NCBI RefSeq assembly: GCF_964355755.1
Contig: NC_092672.1
Location: 9,546,501-9,606,500 of the forward strand
Source: Antedon mediterranea
Lineage: Eukaryota > Echinodermata > Crinoidea > Comatulida > Antedonidae
Direction of reading: 5' to 3'
DNA: 60,000 bases
Shown here one piece after another: positions 53,670 to 60,000 of the stretch (position 1 is the first letter of the stretch; each line of letters starts with the position of its first letter). The notes below the pieces were generated by a model. That model was not told the DNA's origin and did no database searches. It was given only the letters and a program-made list of their open reading frames with translations. Made by a program: the position numbers and the translations under genes.

Positions 53670-55963
53670 TCCGATGATGTTTTGTTGTCACACAGGCCTA
53701 GGTATTATTAATATTAGGGCCTACTAGGCCTAGCTAGAATCAAGTCAAAAACGTTAGTTTGGCAACTGTGTTTCGTCTCCTTCCTTCAACTTCCAACAAC
53801 GTTAATGGCAAGCTAGCATTGAGTTAAAAGAGTATGCGTTAACATGGTCAACACAATTACAAAAAGCATGCAAAAAGTAAGCCATGTGCGCAAAAATAAG
53901 TCACTCCCGAGATTTTGCCTTGACAAATTTGTTGCGGAAGTACGTTTTCCCAAATTGTAGCGGCCCTCACACGACGGGCATCAATGGTGTGTTTGTTGTA
54001 TGACGTTTCGTGTCGTCGTGTGGGGGCGGCGGGCCGCGATTTTTTTTTTCGTACATAAGTTGGGGACCCCCTCATGAAACGTCACAAAATAAACATGAAT
54101 AATTCATCAGTTAAATTTTCTTGTTCCGTGTGCACCCAAGAAGCGTATAGCAACAAGAAGTGATTACACAACTGCGATACTTTTACAGTAGGCCATAGAG
54201 ATATTATAGTGAACTGAGTAGGCCTAGGATTCTAAGTCAATTCACGTGATTGCCTTCGCGCACTCTTCTTCACACACACACACACCACTATGCAAAATGT
54301 GTCGAGTCGAGGCTAATCGACTGCTAGGCAAGACATTACACTAAGTAGTAATTCATTGGACATAGCCCAAAGAAAGCTTAGACCCACAAGAATAAAGAAT
54401 GTGTATAATTTGTGTACTGTATTTTTTAAATTCTGCTATTTTATTATCAAACAATATGCATTTAATCAAAGGAACTGCGCGTATATGAACACATGAGATG
54501 GGAAGGTTAGACCCACGAGAATAAAAAATGTATTTTGGTGTAATGTTTATTGTTTAATTTTGCTGACTCTAACACACACACGTCACACACACCAACACAG
54601 CTACTACTAGAATAGACATGGGTTTAGAGAATAGTAATTAGGCCTAATAGTATCAATAGAAACTATAATTTTAACACGTAATTCTTTAGTAATAAATTAT
54701 ATTAAACACACCATAAACTAAAGGCTGATTATTTCGACAATCCACACAAAACGCCGCTATTCTATTATGAAATCGCACGCGGCAACCACAGCGGAGATAG
54801 GCATAGAATCGTACCGCACTTGTGTAAACTACTGTAATCACTTCTTGTTGCTATACGCTTGGGTGCACACGGAACAAGAAAATTTAACTGATGAATTATT
54901 CATGTTTATTTTGTGACGTTTCATGAGGGGGTCCCCAACTTATGTACGAAAAAAAAAATCGCCGGCGGGCCGCCTGATGCAAAATAAATCACCTCATAAA
55001 TCATCATAAACAATTGGGAAAGACCAGTACCCCCCTCTCTCCTCCTCTCTCTCCCCGCAAAGAACGGACCCAACATCAACATACATGTCATTGCCGGCCT
55101 AGCCTGCTCGACGACTCCTTGAACTTGACCTTATTATATTGTATTAATAGTAGCCTTTTTACAACGTTGTAGGCATCATATTATAGGTAGGTGTCCTGGT
55201 TTCAAATCAATCAACAAAATCGTATTTTTCTAGGCCTAGCTAGTAGCTAGTAGGGCCTTATTTATGGCCTATAAAGGCCTAGTAGGCCTAGGCTATGCTA
55301 TGATGTTTTTTTCTAGCCTAGGCCTAGTAGCTAGCTAGGGCCTAGCCCTAGCCAGGCATAATACCTAGGTAGGCCTAGAGGGCCTAGTAAACTAAAGCAC
55401 ATTATTTTTTGTTAATTTCAAAAGTCTCCAAAGTCATCCATACAGCAGTTTGATTGAGGTCTCTTTTCAGCACTTGATGTCTCTTTACCGACATTACCGT
55501 TACCCTCACTGAAAGAGATGCTGTTTGCGATTATAAATCTATTAATTTTGTATTTTTATGTACCGATCCCTTATGCTAATTTTGAGTAATATATAAGCTT
55601 GTACAACAATAATTCAATTGTTTTACTTGGTGCAATAATTTGTATTTGGATGTTTTTTAGGGCCAACTAACTCATTGAGTTGTAGTAATTCTTTTGCTTT
55701 AGGTCCCCCTGACCATTGTTCTATATGTTTATTGGAAGAATAAATAAATGAAAATGATATAAAAACAGTACTGTAATAAAAGTATAACACTGACTAAACA
55801 GGATTGATACAAACAAAAGCCAATAAAATATATTTTTATATTATTTAGGCCTAGGCGTAGAGTATTACTAGGATTATTAAAATATATTTAGACCTTTTCT
55901 TTTATTTCTTAGTGATGTTCTCACTTGGTTTTCAGATCACACTAATGCTAGGCCAGAATAAAG
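53670..55963. promoter_or_regulatory. Spacer between divergent GLUT and SLC66A1 genes
   Basis: 2.3 kb that must contain both promoters. I see no reliable TATA box or initiator. It includes the inverted repeat at 54036-54962, an AGGCCTAG cluster at 55230-55390 and a CAG acceptor at 55933-55935 for SLC66A1. Confidence 0.5.
54036..54962. mobile_element. Long inverted repeat in the divergent promoter spacer
   Basis: Arms of about 130 bp (54036-54168 and 54833-54962), identical except for a 3-base insertion, around a 664-bp centre. The centre repeats TTAGACCCAC-AGAATAAA twice (54377, 54507). Probably a transposon with long inverted ends; the target duplication is not clear. Confidence 0.85.
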
Positions 55964-56163
55964 ATGGATGACTTTGAAAACAGTTTCTACCATATACATG
56001 GAATGCTTGGACATACTTCGTTTATTGCTGATAACTGCACAGACGATGGCGCAATTCAATGGTTATGGCAGACATTTCATGAATGTATTACTAATAATGT
56101 TCAACTGACAGGCTTCATCCTTGGTTTGCTTTCAATATGCTGTTGGATTGTTGTATTTTTACC
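55964..56163 (+). CDS. SLC66A1: SLC66A1 coding exon 1 (residues 1-67)
   Basis: ATG sits 28 bases after a TTTTCAG acceptor. It encodes the luminal N-terminus with sequon N24-C-T and helix 1, and ends two bases into Pro67 with donor GTACGT. Confidence 0.93.
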
Positions 56164-59100
56164 GTACGTTTCTTTAAACTCTGTCTACACTATCCAAAAA
56201 AATTGATGTGTCCAATAATATGGAAATGATGATGTCATACCACTACCATATTTGAGCATATCACTACCATTATTTGGGCGCATCACATTTTTTTGTCACA
56301 TCAAGTATGATAATGTAGACAGAGCTATATTGTCCCTCATTTTTAAAAATGTGTTTCTAATGTCACATAATAGTTGTCCACTTTGAAAAAAAAATTGGAC
56401 CTGAAAAAAATTGAAGATTGCAATTGGGGGTCAATTGGTTTTCAGTTAAATTTAACCGTTTATTTTGTCTTTTTAAAAGTGAAAACATTATTATTTTTTT
56501 CTACGGAAGTGATTAATTAAAACTGCAAAATGGCCTACAGGGTATGTCAAAGTATTTTTTTATTAATCTTAATTGTTCATGTTTTTGGGGAACAATACAT
56601 CTTTAAAAGACTAATGCTTGGTTCCCACTAGAGACACAATAACAGTTTACTTGTCATTGGTCAACTTGCTTGTATTGCATCATGTCCTTACGTTGCGTCT
56701 CTAGAGAGAACCAAGCTTTAGTGGTTTGGAAAAAAATGTAGTAGAATTGATCAGTCTGGTGTGGTGGTAACAAGTAAAATTAAACTTACAGACATTCTCT
56801 CTCACAAGCCCACACCTCCCCCCCCCCAATACCCCCCAAGGAAAATCCCACCAATGCAGCATCTTTCCTTACATGCATCTGTTTTTGTTTTACAGCCAAT
56901 TTTATGAATCGTATAAGAATGGAAAGATGGATGAAGGTGTATCAGTAGCATTTTTAATTCTGTGGTTGCTAGGTGATTCCACAAATCTGCTGGGTTGTTT
57001 ACTTTCTGATCAACTCGCAACACAGGTATTGTATTGTACAGTATGAATAAAGATAAAACATAATGATTAAAAACTTATATATTTGTTTGAGATGACGTCA
57101 CACATGCTCTTGACCTAACATCTCTGGAGTTTGATGTTGGTACCTTTCAAATCGACCATCTCGGTGTGTCCCCGCAGTTTACCCTCCAGAGAACATTCAG
57201 CTGTTCGATCCTGGTGTTTTGAACTCCGAGTTGTTGATTTTACTTGTCGCATCTACTACAACCGCAAGGTTGACACCCTTGTGTGTCAAAACTCTGGAGT
57301 GTAATAATTTGTATATATTCGTTTAACCTGTAACCTATATGTTCCTTATTCTTTAGGTCGGGACAGCATATTACTACATTTTCATGGACTTCCTCATCAT
57401 ATCCCAATACTTGTATTATTTCATTAAGAACAGAAAACGAAGGGCTCGTAAGTAGTTGAAAACATTAGTTTAAGCAAATGGGTGTGAAAACTTACTAAAT
57501 ACCTTGGTACTCACAGTATGAAAGTACCTCTTAAAGTACCAATACCATGATTTGTAGCCTGAAATCATATACCACCAAGCTTGAACCTAAGTACTATACT
57601 TCATCTTTGAGCCCACATAAGTTACTGAAAAAATGTTAATAGTTATAGACTCGAGAGTGTGCCAAACCATACTACAGTTACTCAGTGGAAGTTTTTTTTT
57701 TAGGATTACTCGGTAATTATTCGCCAGTCGACTCAAATCCAGGACAGGTTGTTTTATGTGTCGGTATGATCATGTGGTTTTCATCAGTATTTACGATTTC
57801 ATCATCACAACTGCAACAAGAGCCCTCTATAGCACGGCTACCAGGAAGAACATTGCTCAGTGTGTCTGATTGCAAGGTTTATCTGTATCATGATAACTGC
57901 TTATTTTCTGTAAGATTTTCTCTTTAAGCTTGGTTCCCACTAGAACGCAATGCACTGACCAATGGCAAGCGAGAGTCTGTATAATCCATTACTTGTGATT
58001 GGTCAAATGATGTTGCACTTAGTGGAAACGAAGCTTTAATATACTGTAAACATCAAACCTGTATTCAGTAGGGACCTGATGTGTCTGGGTTACATTATTT
58101 TAGTGTTGTGTTACATGGAATCAAAACATGATGTTTCTGTATTCAACATTGTATTTAGTTTTATGAATTAGGTTTATAGATTTAAATATAAATTAGAGTT
58201 TATTTCCTCTAAAGTCAAATATTTTGTTTCTTTAAACCAATTTTATAAATGTATGTATTTTGATATACAGTACTCTACTGCCTGACCTAAATAAGTTTGT
58301 AATTCGTAAATTACGTTATAACCCCATCCTGTCAGATACTCCTATTAAGGGACACTTTATTGTGTCCCAAATGTGTCCCCTTAATAGGGGTGCTACTGTA
58401 TATTGATTTTACTACTTTTATCTTCCGCAGTCCAACAAGGATATAGTAGGGTATACATGTGGGGTTTTATCTAGTGTATTCTATTTGGTTTCCAGAACAC
58501 CCCAGATCTATATGAATGTAAGTATGCCAAGTTATAACATCCAATACAGTATGATAAATAAGGATAACAAATATAATTAAAAGAAATTATCTGTTGGAAA
58601 ATTTGTGTTTGACAGGATCAAATATATCGGATTTGATTTTATTTAAACAATCTATAATAAAAAAAATGGTAACATAGTATTAGTCATTGATTCATTCAAG
58701 AAAATTGTTCGATTTGTTTTTAAATCAAGAGATGTTTATATATTTTATGAACACAATGAACTGAAGTCTTTGTTGCTTGGAAAAACCAACTTGGGAGAAG
58801 GAAGAACCTTGGAAAATATTTAAAAAAAATATTTTATAATTCTTCGGTTGCAAGTCAGATAAAACTAGTATAATAATAAAAAAGTATATTTTATAAAGAA
58901 TTATAGCATAAACCACTTACACAAACTTAGTTCAATATATTTATATTTTTAATAATTTTGTCTTATATATTATTAGTTGTTGGAGTAAGATAAAAGTAAG
59001 AGTTTTCTGTATTGCTTGCCCCATCATAATTATACTAAAATTTTCCAAATAAAAATATTATTATTTTAAATTTCTTCACAGTATAAAAGAAAGTCGGTTG

Positions 59101-59258
59101 AGGGAATATCGAGAGTAATGTTCATAATAGCAATCGTGGGAAATCTATTGTATGGAAGTTCTGTGCTTTTTGAAGTACAGGGTAACACTGCTGTGTTTAT
59201 GATCCGACATCTACCATGGCTTGTGGGTAGTCTTGGAACACTTGCTTTTGACTTCACT
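55964..59258 (+). CDS. SLC66A1: Lysosomal cationic amino acid transporter, PQ-loop family (partial, 6 coding exons)
   Basis: This matches the SLC66A1/PQLC2 family, which exports lysine, arginine and cystine-derived mixed disulfide from lysosomes. Exons: 55964-56163, 56896-57025, 57357-57447, 57704-57909, 58431-58517, 59082-59258. They total 891 nt (297 codons) with consistent phase. The N-terminal luminal part has sequon N24-C-T and the IQWLWQTF-EC segment typical of the family. PQ-loop 1 has P67-Q68 followed by KNGKMDEGVS and a GD-NL helix. PQ-loop 2 has P233-Q234 followed by YKRKSVEGIS. The last exon seen ends in HLPWLVGSLGTLAFDFT. The final helix and the C-terminal dileucine sorting motif expected for the family lie beyond 60000. 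A CAG acceptor at 55933-55935 implies an untranslated first exon upstream. It is divergent from the GLUT gene. Symbol assigned by family features. Confidence 0.93.
56175..56326. mobile_element. MITE family with CTCTGTCTACAC ends, copy 4
   Basis: AAACTCTGTCTACACTATC and GATAATGTAGACAGAGCT as inverted ends. It begins about 12 bases after the SLC66A1 exon 1 splice donor. Confidence 0.75.
56327..56602. mobile_element. TTAA-type element with GATGTATTGTCCC ends, copy 3
   Basis: Right end AACAATACATCT followed by TTAA (56603-56606). The left end is shortened and abuts the MITE ending at 56326. It lies in SLC66A1 intron 1. Confidence 0.6.
56613..56720. mobile_element. Short MITE with GCTTGGTTCCCACTAG ends, intron 1 of SLC66A1
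   Basis: About 108 bp with inverted ends ATGCTTGGTTCCCACTAGAG and CTCTAGAGAGAACCAAGCTT. Confidence 0.75.
56896..57025 (+). CDS. SLC66A1: SLC66A1 coding exon 2 (residues 67-110), PQ-loop 1
   Basis: Completes Pro67-Gln68, then QFYESYKNGKMDEGVS and the LLGDSTNLLG helix. The PQ proline is essential in this family. Confidence 0.95.
57357..57447 (+). CDS. SLC66A1: SLC66A1 coding exon 3 (residues 111-141)
   Basis: 91 nt coding helix 3 (TAYYYIFMDFLIISQYLYYF) and a basic loop KNRKRRA. Donor GTAAGT. Confidence 0.94.
57704..57909 (+). CDS. SLC66A1: SLC66A1 coding exon 4 (residues 141-209)
   Basis: 206 nt coding a membrane helix (about 160-178) and a variable loop. Two donors are possible in the same phase: AAG|GTTTAT at 57875 or TCT|GTAAGA at 57909. 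I chose the second because GTAAG is the stronger donor, so the last 11 residues are uncertain. Confidence 0.8.
57924..58039. mobile_element. Short MITE with GCTTGGTTCCCACTAG ends, intron 4 of SLC66A1
   Basis: About 116 bp including TTAA at each edge (57924-57927 and 58036-58039). The right end is CACTTAGTGGAAACGAAGCT. Confidence 0.75.
58431..58517 (+). CDS. SLC66A1: SLC66A1 coding exon 5 (residues 210-238), PQ-loop 2
   Basis: 29 codons, phase 0. It reads GYTCGVLSSVFYLVSRTPQ, the second PQ motif with the conserved SR-PQI form. Confidence 0.95.
59082..59258 (+). CDS. SLC66A1: SLC66A1 coding exon 6 (residues 239-297)
   Basis: 59 codons. KRKSVEGIS after PQ-loop 2, helix with GNLLYGSSVL, then HLPWLVGSLGTLAFD. 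Donor GTATCC. The next exon was not found before 60000. Confidence 0.94.
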
Positions 59259-60000
59259 GTATCCTTTTTTCACGTTTTTAAGCCCACATGACTTGAAAGT
59301 TATGAAAGAAATTTGATTATAATGTTTTGATATAGAATATATATGCTGTTAAATTATTCGTAAGCTCTATCTACACTATCAAATTTTATGTGACAAAAAA
59401 ATGTGATGTGCCCATAGACTTGATGATGTATTGTCATACCTATATTTATACCATATTTAGGCACATTGCACTTTTTTTGTCAAACTAGTTTGATAGTTGT
59501 TTTTTTTTATAACTTTTATAATTTTTTTTCTGTGATTTATTTCTTTTCTATGTGTTCCTGTATGATAATACTGTAACCTACAGTGAAAGTCAATAAAATA
59601 AATGTACATAGGCAGATCCAAGGGATCAGGAAGCCTGCCTAAAAACTCCAATAAATTTTGAAAATGAAACTGGATATGAACCTTAGATTTAAGTTGCTTC
59701 CACATCTCCACCAGATTCGGTCCTGCGGCCTTAGAAAAAAATCGACCAAGGTCTATCATGCTCACTGGTCAAAGAAAAAGATTGTATGATTTCAGAAAAC
59801 CAATGGCCTTGATTTGAATTCTGAGCCTGAATCAGATTAGTATTGAATTTCATTTTATATTTTTGTGTTTAAGTGGTCACATTTGCAAACACTTGTTGAT
59901 CTTCTCCAACTGCACTCATATAAACAGCGAGTTTAAGAAGCTAAATCTGCTGCTTATCTGCTCAAAACAGCCTAGTCTGATATGGTTTATCAATCAATCA
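59259..60000. other. SLC66A1 intron 6, window end
   Basis: I searched for the final SLC66A1 exon and found no acceptor followed by a suitable helix. A MITE occupies 59361-59499. The minus-strand frame 59457-59765 vaguely resembles a LINE C-terminus but is not convincing. Confidence 0.5.
59361..59499. mobile_element. MITE family with CTCTGTCTACAC ends, copy 5
   Basis: Left end TAAGCTCTATCTACACTATC; right end decayed to TTTGATAGTTG. It lies downstream of SLC66A1 exon 6. Confidence 0.65.

Noticed and set aside
59457-59765. 102-residue minus frame as a LINE reverse-transcriptase end
   Set aside because: FSKAAGPNL-W is only loosely like the AAP-LWN-LP motif, spacing is wrong, and part lies in a MITE.

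Overview
This window is animal nuclear DNA: AT-rich, with spliced genes on GT-AG introns, minisatellites, tRNA-derived SINEs and many non-autonomous transposons. The protein families, together with the very frequent AGGCCTAG-type motif, suggest an invertebrate deuterostome, most likely an echinoderm. That placement is an inference. No bacterial genes, operons or CRISPR arrays are present.

Three protein-coding loci can be reconstructed. (1) A 12-exon facilitative sugar transporter of the GLUT/SLC2A class I type lies on the minus strand from 53669 down to 13044. All splice junctions keep frame and give 510 residues. (2) Inside its 7.6-kb intron 9, on the opposite strand, is an uninterrupted 416-codon gene (21960-23210). 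It predicts a tiny ectodomain, one membrane helix, juxtamembrane cysteines and a long tail rich in tyrosine docking motifs, an architecture like LAT/PAG-type transmembrane adaptors. This is the most interesting object in the window. (3) Head-to-head with the GLUT gene, starting 2.3 kb away, is a PQ-loop lysosomal cationic amino acid transporter (SLC66A1/PQLC2 type). Six coding exons (55964-59258) are visible and the last one lies beyond the window.

The rest is intergenic or intronic DNA built largely from mobile elements. 1-13043, downstream of the GLUT 3' end, holds a nearly identical 1.2-kb direct repeat, MITEs and foldbacks. The GLUT introns hold LINE 3' fragments, SINEs, TTAA-flanked elements, a Harbinger derivative with a Myb/SANT relic, two TA-flanked 2-kb elements, a 20-bp minisatellite split by a pogo-like element, and a tandem dimer of a 2.1-kb element whose inverted ends are 16-bp minisatellites. 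The spacer between the two divergent genes contains a 130-bp-arm inverted repeat.

Functionally, GLUT moves hexose across the plasma membrane and SLC66A1 exports cationic amino acids from lysosomes. The nested adaptor-like protein could recruit SH2-domain proteins at a membrane. No direct link among the three is shown by the sequence beyond their positions.
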